From NCBI GenBank assembly GCA_963969395.1, contig OZ017800.1, positions 21,360,479 through 21,424,478 on the forward strand: DNA of 64,000 nucleotides, read 5' to 3'. Numbering within the stretch: the stretch's first letter is position 1; each line of letters begins with the position of its first letter. Positions 1 through 11,810 of the stretch are shown one piece after another. The DNA comes from Pseudoscleropodium purum. Taxonomy: Eukaryota > Streptophyta > Bryopsida > Hypnales > Brachytheciaceae. The notes under the pieces were generated by a model, which was given only the letters and a program-made list of their open reading frames with translations, was not told where the DNA came from and made no database searches. Made by a program: the position numbers and the translations under genes.

Positions 1-829
1 CTCTGTTACACGCTTGGATTTTTGACACATCATCTGATATTTTTGTGTCTGGTCAAGTAGTTTGAAAAGATTTTGGTGGCCATTGTGGGTCTCTGAATGA
101 GCTGTCCCTCTGTTGGAGAAAAAGGTCCTCGCACGGAGAAGTTTTGTGAAAAAGCATTGCTGGGGGAGCCATTAGTAAAATGAAGTACGATTCCTTTAAA
201 AAACTAGCTGTGTTTGGACTTTGGAGAACTTCTTCACCATGTAAGGCCGCCGCGGACACTAAGTGTCCGATGGATGACGGAGAATTCCTCTCAGAGGAAA
301 AATACCCCCTTTGCAACAGTGTTGTATCAACACTGATGCAGTTTCTTTAGTTTCTTTAGTATGCAATATTGATGCAGTACACAATGTATATTAATTCAAT
401 ACTAAAAAATTAGGTGTTTTTGCAATACAAATGTAATGAATATTGTGTAGCTTCTCAATTATGAGAAATTAGGTGTTGTTGCAATATTGCAACAATGAAA
501 ATTATTGCAGTATTGATGCAATCCTAATATCTTACAAGACTGATGCAATACTAAAAGTATACCTACACAATACTGAAAAATTTAATAATGTTGCCATATT
601 GCAACAATTAATATTTTTAACTGAAAATTGCTTTGAATACATATTGAAACAATACAATTCAAAATAAGAAATCTATATTAAAGCAATATTGCACAAGCAT
701 TGCAATTGCCCAAATCTTACTTTTCAGTTTTTTATTTTCTCTACCACCATTTTCCTTTTGTAACTTCTTATGAAGATTGTTGGTTGGCATAAAGAAAATG
801 GTATCATTTTAATAATACTCTATCAAAAC

Positions 830-1130
830 CACCCTTTTAAATTTATTATTTTATGCAATCTTGATGAACATACCAAATTTCAATTTCAAAAAACAAAATC
901 TTCATTTCAGATAAATTGTTTTGTGTGCTCATAATTTGTGTTACATAATGATTGATTGAAAAATGTTGGTGATAAATTTTTCAAATTGTATTGTGGATGC
1001 ATTTCAGAAACGTCAATGAGCTCCTCCTACTTTGTGAAAAAAAAATTCAAATTACTTAAGAAAAAATTTACACTAGAAAGAATTCAATGTTAAGGTATTG
1101 TCTTACCAAATTTTATAAAATATATATTTT
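830..1130 (+). repeat. Dispersed repeat B, copy 1
   Basis: This stretch resembles 52820-53130 over about 300 bases in the same orientation. Shared blocks include ACCAAATTTCA, GATTGAAAAA.ATTGGT, GAATTCAATGTT and CAAATTTT.TAAAATA. It has no open frame. The family is unclassified, and the two copies are far apart, so this is interspersed rather than tandem. Confidence 0.6.
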
Positions 1131-1387
1131 AAATTATAATTATATTTTATTAATAAACTCTTATATTATGACTTCTATATGTTTGAACATAATGATTCAA
1201 TTGGTTTGCCAAACCTAATTATAATTTTGAGAAATTTTTTGTACAAATTTTTTTATTATACTTCATAGTAGGAGTGCAAGACTTCTTAGAGGATACTAAG
1301 GAATGCATTTTTTTTGTTTAAACTTCATCATTCACAATTTGGTGTTTATTAAATTCAACAAATTTTGGTGTCCATTTGGCATAGCAA

Positions 1388-1665
1388 AAAAACTTTTTCT
1401 AGAAAACTTTGAACTATGAAAAGTTGTAAAATTAAGGTAAATTTCATCTCTAGAAATTCGTTTGAGATTTTAAATCTTCAATTAGAAGTTATGGGCAAAA
1501 TTCAAAGTGGGGTTGAAAAGGACATTTTTGTAGACATTTTTCAACATAGTCTATGAATTTTGTTTATAACTTTTAATTGAAGGCTCAAAATCTCAAATGG
1601 ATTTAAAAAAAATAAAATTTACCTTAATTTCACAACTTCTCAAAGTTCAAAGTTTTTTGAAAACA
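1388..1665. repeat. Foldback (long hairpin) element
   Basis: Two arms of about 115 bases (1388-1505 and 1553-1665) are imperfect reverse complements. AAAACTTTGAACT at 1403 pairs with AGTTCAAAGTTTT at 1644. The AAATTAAGGTAAATTT, TTTGAGATTTT and CTTCAATTA blocks also recur inverted in matching order. The short loop itself has TTGAAAA/TTTTCAA pairing. There is no coding capacity. It looks like a foldback MITE or inverted duplication; a transcript would form a long hairpin. Confidence 0.7.
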
Positions 1666-3420
1666 ATTAGTCTACTATATTCAAAAAGTCTCCAAAGTCT
1701 ACTAATTTTATCAAGTAAGTGAAAAAACTCTTTTAAAGAACTAAGCTTACTTAAATAAAATTTTACACCCTACATGATCATCATGAGTTTGTAGTGGTGT
1801 ATTTGAATACACCTTGTACTTTTAGTGGCAAGGTCTCTTGATCGATTTAGCATGGGGGCACTTGCTCGAGTGGCCCCTTGCCTCCTTTGAAGGACTCCTT
1901 GCCTACTTTTGTGCCCCCTTCTAGCTCGGGTGGCCCCTGCCTCTAGGTGGGGTTGCTATGTGGTGATGATTTTTTTTTTAAATTATTAAAAAAATTATAA
2001 TTAAAATTACAAAATTAGAGTTTGCAATATTAAAATGTAACATTATCATTAATATTGCAGTATTGTTTGTCAAATTGCATTTCAACATTCATTTTATATA
2101 GTTTTAATACTACAATTACACTCGTTGTTTTGTATGTTGTTGTGGTACTACATCAATACTATACTATTAAGCATATGAGGCAATATTGAAACAAAACCAC
2201 AACAATATTGTATAGAGCCAAGTTTTTTTCCTGATGCTATACAAGACAAAAAAAACTATTCATCCTCCATGTTTTGTTGTGAAAAGGGAACTTCTTCTAC
2301 AATAGTTTGACTTCCAATGAATACTTTTCCATTTTTTTAAGCGATTGATTCCCACGGTATTAGAAAATGATGATTTTAGTGGACATCGGCTCATCTTTAC
2401 AGGGTAAACCCTTAAATGATTAGGCGGGTCTCTATGGAAATCATCTGTTTTGATACTGTGTGCATTTTTGGATTAAAAAAATGAAAAAGCTTTCGTTGAA
2501 AGTCAAGTTATTGCTAAAGACCTTCCTTTTTCCCACATAATTTGGAGGATGAATAGTTGTACTTCTATCCTATACAACAAGATTCTCTACCATTTATCAA
2601 CCAAAAAACAGTCACGACACCGTTCATGGGTTAATAATTTCAACACACATGATTCTATAGAGTAGAAAAGGAAGGATGACCTATTGTGGTCACTTAATTG
2701 TTCTCCAATTTTTTTTTGCAATAGAACTTAGCAAATCAAAGAATATTTCACATGTATATTGGTCACTTTAGTTTTGAATGAAAAAAAAGATCTATTACAA
2801 GTAATTAAAGTAAAAACATATAGCTCTCCATTTGTTGTCCCTAGGTAATTGTTTGAATGCTAATCAAAGTCATTCTCTTGATTCTTTACATGGTTGCAAT
2901 GGATATCCAAAAGTGTGCCTCAAGCTCAAAGACGACTAATTTGTTCATAACTCTAATTCTATTGGCTTTCCTAAAATGTACACATCAATTGTTCCTTTCA
3001 AATTTCCTTCAATTTCTTGTCCAAATGCAATGATCAATTATATTTTTGTTTCAACTAGACATGTTTAGGCTTCTAATAATGGTGGTTGGTAATTTTGATT
3101 ATTGGTATCAACTAAAGTTTTGTTGGTTGTAGAAACAAAGAAGAAAGTTACAATCACCTGTATTTTATAATATTTCCATGTCTCTTCACATTCACCATGG
3201 GTCATGTATTTTTAGAGTTGTGGGACTTTCTATTATTAAATTGCCTAATTTTTTGTTGGATGTTATTGAAGGTCAAAATAGAATTTTAAATTCTCTTCTT
3301 ATGCAATTTTTTGAACACCATAATCAATAAACTATGAATTTTCAAAGTGCCGAAAATAGGTGCATCTAGAAGTGCTCCAAGACTCTTTAACTAGAAGTAT
3401 CCTTAGGCAAGAATTTGTAG

Positions 3421-3700
3421 ACATTAGAGGATTTCTGGGGGTTGGGGAGGGCTGTTCCAAGCTAGTGCGTTGTGAACCCCCCCTCCCCTGCACTTTCTAG
3501 GGAACGGTTGTTCCCAAAAAAATTAATTCAAAAAATAAAAATTTTAATCTTGAAATAAAGAAAAAAATAAAAAATTTGGACATGGTAGTCATTGTGCTAC
3601 ATTAGCGAGCTACCATGCCCCTTTGTAGGGCTGTTCTCGTAGGTTGGGAACTTATAGCCCTCCTAAGGGAATAAAATTCCTCTAATGAAGAAGTCACAAA
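3421..3700 (-). repeat. Repeat family E, copy 1
   Basis: Read on the minus strand, this contains CTAATGTAGCACAATG, ACTACCATGTCCAAA, a T-rich tract, then GGGAACAACCGTTCCC and a C-rich stretch. The same order of blocks occurs near 31450-31700 and, within the 2-kb transposon, near 57460-57600. The GGGAAC/GTTCCC part can form a short stem. The family is not classified. Confidence 0.45.
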
Positions 3701-6700
3701 TAGATGTAGTTACCATATACAAGATTCTAATGTCAAAGGCCTTTGTTTTGATCCTTTCAGGATTTTAGCTATGAAAATTAATGTAAAAAAATTTAATACT
3801 TTAGATGACAAAGGAGGTTAGAAATGATTGACTTTTGCTCCAAAAATTGAAAAAATCATTCTCTCTCACAAAGCAATGCCATGAAGGTTAGTGATGCAAA
3901 AATTAGTAGTTTGTACAACAAAAGCTATACATCAAGACTTCTTGCCATGTAAGATCAATGGGCAAAAAAAGCACTAGAAGACAAGAAGTAAAGACCAATT
4001 GTCTTGGTGGCCTCGATGAGTAGAAAAGAAAGATTTCATGTTTCACCAAAATTGGTAAACAACCCCATTGGTGGAGATTGGTTTACCTTGAAGAGAATCA
4101 TTATCTGTGCTATTTCTACTTGATCTCTCTCCAATCCAGCAAATCCGCATGTCAATGCAATTGCCTACTTGAATATTGTAGCTTCCTTTGTAAACTTTGC
4201 CCACTGATCTTATATGGCAAGAGGCCCTTAGTCTCAATCATAATAGGCATCCTTTACTAAAAATGGCAAAAACAATTTTGGCATTTGATAAAGAAAAAGG
4301 AAAGATCAACAAGATACTTATTTGATATTGGAGCGAGCATGGCTTGATGTGAATGATAATTTATTCACCACAAAAAGAAGCTTTGGTAGTGGAGGGAAGA
4401 GGTCATAAAAGACAAGGACTAGATAAAGATTGGCATTATATGGATGCACCATCTTTTGGGAAGTTTTTAAAGTTGCCCTAGTAATTTGCATTTTTTGCAT
4501 AGAGGGAGAAGGATTTTTTTCAAAAGCAACTAGTTGCATCTTCTAGTTCATTTCCTCTAGTATGAAATTCTCACTAGATATTTTCCTTCAACTTTGAATT
4601 TACAAAAGCTATAATCCTCCTCTTTCAAAGACATGTTTTTTGAAACTAAACTCCAAATTTCATTTCATCAAGTATATATAGACAACGGAGTCGTAAGGAC
4701 TAGTTGCTATAGCCAATCCTAAAGTAATACTCACCTTAGCTTTATCCAACCTTCAACATCCAACCCTAAAGCAATACCCAACTTGTCCAATAACATATAC
4801 ACCTCGAGCAACTTGACTAATAGCCTTAGATTTGACATGGCAAGTGGGTAAAATTTGACAATTTCATGAAGAGGTGGCTACATATCCACTAGTTTTATTT
4901 TTGTACACTACTTGAATGTTGATTAACGATCCCAAAACTGGCTAAATTGTGCCAATTTTCTACCTCAAATGAACATGTGTGAAATCTACATACAAGAAAT
5001 GACTTAAAAAAAGATTTTGAGCAAAATCTACTACTACGTGCTTGAAATGTCATAGTTTCAGATAATCATCCTACCAATGAATAACATCCATTTTTGAATT
5101 TTTTTTCATTGGAGAGCTAGTTGCCTCTTTGGTTGTTGATTCTTTCATGTGGCAACTTCATTGGAGGGTTGCCATTAGCTTGATTAGGGTTTGGCATTCA
5201 TTTACAATAAGCCTCCTTGTTTAGTATCTCTTGCTATTTCAATCGTCTCCTTTGCATTAATACGTATCATCATCTTTGTTTAGCATTAATTGAGGTTCTT
5301 GTCATGTCCACATTTGAGCTATTCTGGGCCCTTGCAAGTTCTCACGATGAGGTTTTATGATTGACATAATCAATTTTGTGTTTTGAAGATTGTTTCCTTC
5401 CTTCATAGCTTTGAAATTTGCTATGCCAAGTTGCCAATTCCTTCAGTTCCTTATTATGATCGAATTTTGAGAGATTTGGGGGATCGGCATTTCTTGACTT
5501 CTACATTCACTACAATTTGGGAATGGAGGTGGCAATTCAACGATTGATTCTCTCTTGCTTTCGTGGTGATCAAGACTTCGAGAGTTCAGATATGGAATAC
5601 TTAATCACTTCTAGGATCAATGTTTTCCACCTTTGCTTGCATTGTGGTTTTGCAGTGTTAATTGTTGTTGCCATTGTTGCTTAGGATCAGAGTCATCGGA
5701 TTGTGCTTCTTCATTGTTTGTTCCCTTGCACTCAAATTTGTCTTGGTTGTTGTTGTTGTTGTTTCAATCTCCTTGGCTGCTTGCAGTCCTACTTATGTGG
5801 GGTGTTTGGGTGCAAGATTATAGGCTTGCACGTGGATCATGGCACCCTGACTGCGCCTACTTGACAAATTTCATGTCAAAACCTTCGAGTCCAATTGCAA
5901 CTCAAGTAGAATTGGAAAGTATGTTGTATTGAGCGTCATGCACGTATCTAAGACGTGCTTGGAGGAGTCCATCTTGCATGTGCCATGCCAATGTGCAACC
6001 TTAGAAGTGACTATCGTGTCTCCCTTGACTCCCAGCACAAGCACTTGCGAGACTTTTAGAGAAGGAAAGAGATGCAAATCGGTGACAGCAATGGGGTGGA
6101 AGAAGGCTGAGGTTGACCCCTCTTCCATCACTCGCTGTTAGCAGGAGGTTTGGGCTTGCAAGTTCACATGGGTGGAGGGTGAATTCAACTCTGATGACAA
6201 TGTGATTGCGGTGGTGTGCTGTAGTTGTACAAGCATCATTGGTTGACGAAAGGTTATGGTTCCAAAATTGGATAACTTGGAAAAACATGAGGGAAAACAT
6301 ACCTACAAGGAGGATGGCATCCTAGAACCTCACATGAAGAAGGGTGACGTCTTCATCAACTGGAATTGCTACCATTTGCAATTGTGCAAGCTGTAGGCGG
6401 GGTAGAAGAACGCAAGCACTATTGCGGAGCAACTACTTGGAGGATTAGAAGGTGACATGAAAAAAAGGGAGTTCAATTCGCAACCTTATTCCACATTCTT
6501 TATCATGGAAGACCAATGTGCGATTACGAGTGAAAGTAGTAGCTACTACGGCAACTAAAGGTAAGGAGTTTGCCATGAAAACAATAGTCGGAATGTATTG
6601 GTTGGGAAATGTTGGAATACTTGCATGATTGTGTTCTTTCTGCCTTGAAGAAGGTAGTTCACTTTGCTCGCATTGTTTCAATAAGTGCTGACGAAGTCAC

Positions 6701-7845
6701 GTCGGTCGATAACACGTCTTAGGTGGATGTTCATGTTTATGTGATGGAGAGTTGGGAGAGGGTCCCTCATCTCCTGCATCTATCTTGTGTGTCCAAATTT
6801 GGGATAGCTGATGAGCTTACTAATGTCATCATGCATGCTTTGATGGGCAAGGGGGCTTTCTTGAGAGGAAATTGCATCAAAAATAGTCTGTTTTGGTGTT
6901 GATGGAGTTTCTACATTTCAAGGACCGAAGACAAGTGTTACTATTCAGATTTGTGAGAAATGGGCTCCCCTCCTTGTAGGGGCGAGTTGTATAAGTCATT
7001 GATTGAACTTGGTTGTGCAAACAATGTCAAAGTTCCCACTTGTATCTAGGCTAGAAGGGCTCTTTGGCTCCATTTACACCTATTTTTGCAGCAACAATAA
7101 AAGTCATGCTGAGTTGCAAAGGTTAGCTGATCTCATGAAAACTAAAAGAAACAAGATGGTAAGAAACGTTGAGACATGTTGGATTTTGATGTAGAGTCCT
7201 GCTACGAGAATTATGTCTGGATATCAAACCTTGGTGATGAAAATGGGGGTGGACATGATTGCCTCCGATGGTCAAAAAACAAATGTTGGTGTTGTCAATA
7301 ATTTTGACCTACTGATTGACATTGAGTTTCTTCTATCACTGGCTCTCTTCATTCCTTTGGTGAATGTTGTCCATTCCTTGACAAAGCTATCACAAGCACA
7401 TGATGTTTTCATTTGCAATTTCCTTCAAGTGGTGAAGGTTTGCCAAAGCAAACTGGCCTGAATGTTCATTGACAACATGACAATATATAACAAATCCAAT
7501 TTCAAACAATACAATGAGCTAGTTTCTTTATCCTCTACTGACATTTTGATGTGATGGTGGCCAATTCCTGAAGACAACGGACTTTGTCACTTGCTCTTTG
7601 ATTTTGAGTGCAAATTTGGACACACCCATGTGTATGCCAGATGCTATGATAAGCAAATTGGGAACCACTTATTTGTGACACATGAAGATTTCAATCAAAT
7701 CCAAGACAACATCGAATGTCAATTTGTAGATAAGGAATCACTTTTTCTTTTCTTTGTGTTTGCTTTGTATTTGAATGTATTTGCTGGAGGTTCTAGTCTG
7801 TTGGATGGGCTTTGAGTTCCATATTTTTCTTGACAGAGGTGTTGG

Positions 7846-8330
7846 AGGTTCTTTGAGTTCCATATTTTTCTTAATAGATCAGGGTGGTGTCCTATTGGTT
7901 CTTTGAGTTCACTTAGGTTGATGGAGGTTCTGTCTTCCTATCGATTTTTGAGTTCTATATTTTTTTTTAATGGATCGGGGTGGTGTTCAATTGGTTCTTT
8001 GAGTTTGTCTTAGGTAAATGGAAGTCCTGTCCTCTTGTCAGTCTTTGAGTTCCATGTTTTTTTTAATAGATCGGGGTGGTGTCTAGTCGGTTCTTTGAGC
8101 TTAACTTAGATCAATGGAAGTCTTGTCCTCCTATTCGTCTTTGAGTTCCATATTTTTTTTAATAGATCAAGGTGGTGTCTTGTCAGTTCTTTGAGATTGT
8201 CTTAGATCAATGGAGGTCTTGTTCTCCTATTGGTCTTTGAGTTCCATATTTTTTTAATAGATTGGGGTAGTGTCCTATCAATCCTTTAAATTCAACTTTT
8301 GATCAATGGAGGTGCCGTAGGTGTTTTGAG
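7846..8330. repeat. Tandem array of about 96 bp, built from 48-bp halves
   Basis: About five copies start with TCTTTGAGTTCCATATTTTT near 7850, 7945, 8042, 8138 and 8234, so the period is 95-97 bases. Each unit contains a second TTCTTTGAGTT about 48 bases in, so the unit is itself a diverged pair of half-units (one continues TAATAGATCGGGGTGGTGTC, the other TAGATCAATGGAGGTC). Degenerate half-units continue to about 8415. The array sits inside the hAT pseudogene. Confidence 0.85.
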
Positions 8331-8652
8331 CTCCATATTTTTTTGGTTGTAGGTGTTGGAGCTTTTTTTGAGTTCCATATTTCTTTTCACAAAGGGCTGC
8401 TTCTTTGAGTTCCATTTTTTTTCCTTTGATTTCTCTAACAGGCTTCTTAACCATTGTGCAAAGATAGGACAATCTTTGATTGACAAGCTTGATTGGAGGT
8501 TCCTATAGTAGGCTCTTCTTGACGCCTTTAGTATAATATACCCACAATATTAGCTGTAGGATGGGTCAAACAAGAGTTTTGTCCACCATTTGGTGCTACT
8601 CAAAGATTTCTTTGGTTCATCCAAACGATTGCAAAACAGGCCTTTTTGAAAT

Positions 8653-8678
8653 GGGGGGGGGGGGGGGAGGGGGGGGGG
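8653..8678 (+). repeat. G-homopolymer tract
   Basis: Fifteen G, one A, then ten G. This could form a G-quadruplex or be a slippage-prone microsatellite. Its exact length may be affected by sequencing error. Confidence 0.8.
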
Positions 8679-9080
8679 TAGTACACCATCCCTGAGATGT
8701 TGTTTGCATAAAATTTGGATAATCAAGTTGGATTATTTAAGGTCACAATGTGGGCTAACTTGGAGGGAACCTATGGGGTGCCTTTCCAAGTGAATCCAGT
8801 CATAAAGTTGTGGTGTAAGCTCTCCTAATTATGGCATTTGTATAATTTGATTTTTGAGTACTTCAAACTTGCTAAAATTGGTTGTTGCTTGGTTCTAGGT
8901 TCAATAGAAGATGAGAGGTGTTTCTCCACTCTCAAATTCCTTAAATCTTGTCAAAGGAATAGATTAGGCAAACACCTACCCTTTGTTGTGTGTATATTTG
9001 GCCAAAAATACTTTTCATTTGACAATTTCCCTTACAAGGATGCAATTGAATCTTGGAAAAGTGTCGTGAAAGTTGGCTAG

Positions 9081-11810
9081 CAAGGGGATGTTTGAAGTAG
9101 CGCTTTTAGCTGAGTAGAAGCAATATCCTCACAATACCATGTGATTACTTTAGTTTTCATGAGATTAAGATTACTCAACATCTTAAGTTGTTCTTGACTT
9201 TGAGCTTCAGCGATTTGGGGAGCTGCCTATTACGACTTGCTTTTGGAATGCATGCTCTGGCTTGTAGGAGTTTGTGAATGTGGTACAACAGTTGAATACA
9301 GGAGTGCAGGCTATGAGAGTTCATGAGTGCGGTACTATGGTTGGAGCTTTAGCAATTTGGTCTTGTTTTGTTTAGGATATCCACTAACCATACTAATGTG
9401 TCTTGTATATTCTGTGTTGTGCAGAACATTGACACTACATATTGAACAATCAAAGAGGGTTCAATTCCCTTGTCAATGAATTTTCTTATCAATATTGTCA
9501 ATTCTTACTTTCACTTGCATGTATTTGTCTTTGTTTATTCACTTTCATTCTTTGAGAAGAATGGTGTAAATTGTGAACTTAATGTATATGAGAATTTTGC
9601 TTAATTCCATTGTGTACTTTGTTTGCCTTTGCATTTCATTCTCCTTGTTTCAGCTTTGTGTTTCCTTATTATTTGTTTTAGCCTTGTGTTTCATTCTCTA
9701 CTTGATTCAACAATTGCAAATATGCACCACACTTCATAAATACTTAGCAATTTCTGCCACGAAGCAAAACAACAATAGCTTTTCTCTTCCATTAAAAAGT
9801 TCCACCTGTCGCAACATTCAGCCACCACGCCAAAAAAAAATTCAAAATTCAAAAATTCCCATCCAGTTTTATTCATTGCTTTCTACACACGGAAATAGGT
9901 GTCGCAGTAAGCACTCCCTCTGGCACGGTAATAGCCTTTGGGCGAAATGAGGGGAATAGGTCCTGGGATCGCTGATGCTGATCCTACCAATTTTTTGTCC
10001 TCCATTTTCAAACTCCTACCGGTTATTTTCCCAAAGGTTCTTCACCGGCTAACAATGAACTAATCGGCGGTTCTCCCCGAACATTCATAGGAACAGTGCT
10101 CAATTGCTATTTTGGGAAGCACTTCACGCATTCAGGTGTGGTTACCTTACCTTCCCCACAGGAGAAATCTTCCCACAATCTTGACCGTCTGAAAGCGCCG
10201 AAGCTTGGGCATTGCCAGTGCAATTGTGATAAACTAGCGGGAGGGGCTTGCAAATTGGAAGAATTCGGAAGAATTGGATGCTTTGTCTCCGTTTCAAACT
10301 CACTCCGTTTTCAAATCAATGAAGCGTTCTCTCTGTGTCTCCAGTGACCCACGACAGACATCCGATTCTGCACATCTGATACTCTTTGACGTACATCCGC
10401 ATTTGAGGTTTCTTGACGGAGCTAATAGGAGGTCGAGAGGAACTCTCACTGGGAATGCTGCTATGCGATATTCATCTGCCATTTATGAATTCTGAGTATT
10501 GCAATAGATCAATGTCGTCTCTGTTTCGATTCCTCGTTTGGATGGGTTCCATATCATACATGGTGACATCCATATCCATGGTGGGACATTGCCAAACACA
10601 GTCTAGGAGTGTGGCGCTTGCAGTTTGTGTTGTAGTTGAGTTTCTGGACCGCTGGAAGAACCGTTGCGTTTGCATGAATTGTTGCTGGGAAATTATTTGC
10701 AGGACCTGATAACGAGTGGTACTTGACCATGGATCACTCGTCCTCTGTGACTTATCTGGAAGAATTGGAGGTGAACCCCAATTTACCAATATCTGATTGA
10801 ATGTCATCATCTTTCAGAAATGTTGTTTTACGTCTAGGGTTTTGAGTACTTTATGTGATCGTTTTTGGTCGCCATCTCCAGACCCAACCTTCATGAAACT
10901 TTTAGATTGAACGCATGTCTGTCTCTTCCTGGCACCAATACCAAGCTAAAATATTCTGAGTTGGTTCTTGGATGCAAGTCCCTGTTGTCCAAAGTGAGCT
11001 CGCAATTGTGAAATATCATTTCAAAGACTGCAGAGTACATTCTTATCTCTCGGAGGGATTTAGCAACTGCAGGATTAGCGACGACATCCGCTTGTATGAG
11101 TTATAATTCAGCTGAGGTCAAGCTTTACAACGTTGAGAGTGAGGTTAGATTGATAAGACAATAGTCCAAGCAATTGAAAGTTGACCCCTAGACTCGCAAC
11201 CTAAACCCTAAACCCTACGATCTGAGATTTATAATGATCAGACGCGACTCTTCTACCCTTACAAAGAATCCATTTCAACGTAATGTTCTTGTTTCTCGAC
11301 CCTTCAAACATTAGCCCTTTTCTTCTTTCGAAACTTTAAGCCAATTTAGTCCTCTCAGGAGATGTCTGGTTCAGTTGTGAGATTCACGAAATCTGCCAAT
11401 TGTCGTTGCCCTCTCTTGATGACCATATTAAGAGGTATCTACCTGCAAAGATTATTACAGAGAGAAGCTTGCAGGAGAAGTTCAAGTAGAAGCATTCCTT
11501 GATAGTGCCTGGCTGTAGAGAGAGTTTGGAATTATCAGAGCGAGGGTAAGATTGACGCTCTGTAGTTTAGGGTTGATGAATTCACTGATGTGGCCGGAAA
11601 TCGAGATATCGAATCCTGCAATCCTGTTTGGTGCCTCTCAGAATGATCTTTACAGTATGCTTCCTAGGCAATCACAACGTAACATGCAGATTACTCTTCC
11701 GACACGAAGGATATTGACGTGACCTGGAATTGAACGTACCCCAGATATGGAGCTTCAGGATATGCATTCATGAAGACTGTCGACAGAGCTAAGGTTCAGA
11801 GTGTGAAGTG
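9081..11810. other. Intergenic and probable upstream region of the RNase H-fold gene
   Basis: No gene could be built here. From about 9900 the base composition becomes richer in GC and resembles transcribed sequence. An open stretch at about 10707-10795 (PDNEWYLTMDHSS...) and others near 10980-11150 are not conserved motifs I recognise and are interrupted by stops. It may hold 5' untranslated exons or the promoter of the gene at 11811. A telo-box-like AAACCCTA pair lies at 11201-11218. Confidence 0.4.
11201..11218 (+). promoter_or_regulatory. Tandem telo-box (CTAAACCCTAAACCCTA)
   Basis: Two and a half units of the plant telomere repeat lie about 600 bases upstream of the RNase H-fold start codon. 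In plants, AAACCCTA boxes in promoters and 5' leaders are known binding sites for TRB and other Myb-type factors. A role here is inference from position; it may be only an interstitial telomere remnant. Confidence 0.4.

Larger units (their letters stand above)
1..6141. other. AT-rich intergenic region with repeats
   Basis: No gene is recognised here. The short open frames show no family motif and the DNA is strongly AT-rich. It holds a stretch of irregular repeats around TTGCAATATTGCAA (about 340-710), a copy of dispersed repeat B (about 830-1130), a foldback (1388-1665), a copy of repeat family E (about 3421-3700) and a short GTT microsatellite near 5740-5765. The first 320 bases are somewhat GC-richer and may be the edge of an older gene fragment, but no frame reads through them. 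Confidence 0.6.
6142..9080 (+). pseudogene. hAT-family transposase pseudogene (BED finger type)
   Basis: This is a decayed transposase gene in which hAT-type blocks appear in the expected order, broken by stops and frame shifts. A BED-like finger lies at 6142-6400 (CCSC, then LDNLEKHEGKH). At 6676-6890 comes the SADEVTSVDNTS block, where a TAG sits at what is usually a Trp codon, followed by VDVHVYVMESW. At 7003-7194 and 7213-7461 are NLVVQTMSKFPLVSRLEGLF and NFDLLIDIEFLLSLA segments. From about 8720 the frame gives NLEGTYGVPFQVNPV-like sequence and, at 8838-9080, the C-terminal dimerisation block with EDERCFSTLKFLKS. Known for the family: this last block is needed for hAT dimer assembly. It cannot encode a full protein. 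No terminal inverted repeats were located. A tandem array (7846-8330) lies between the middle and the end. Confidence 0.85.

Noticed and set aside
53..316. 87-codon minus-strand frame at the window start
   Set aside because: No domain or signal; the opposite strand is equally broken, and the frame is probably chance in slightly GC-richer DNA.
5633..6131. Overlapping open frames on both strands before the hAT relic
   Set aside because: No family motifs; they lie just before the transposase relic and could be its decayed 5' part, but I cannot show that.
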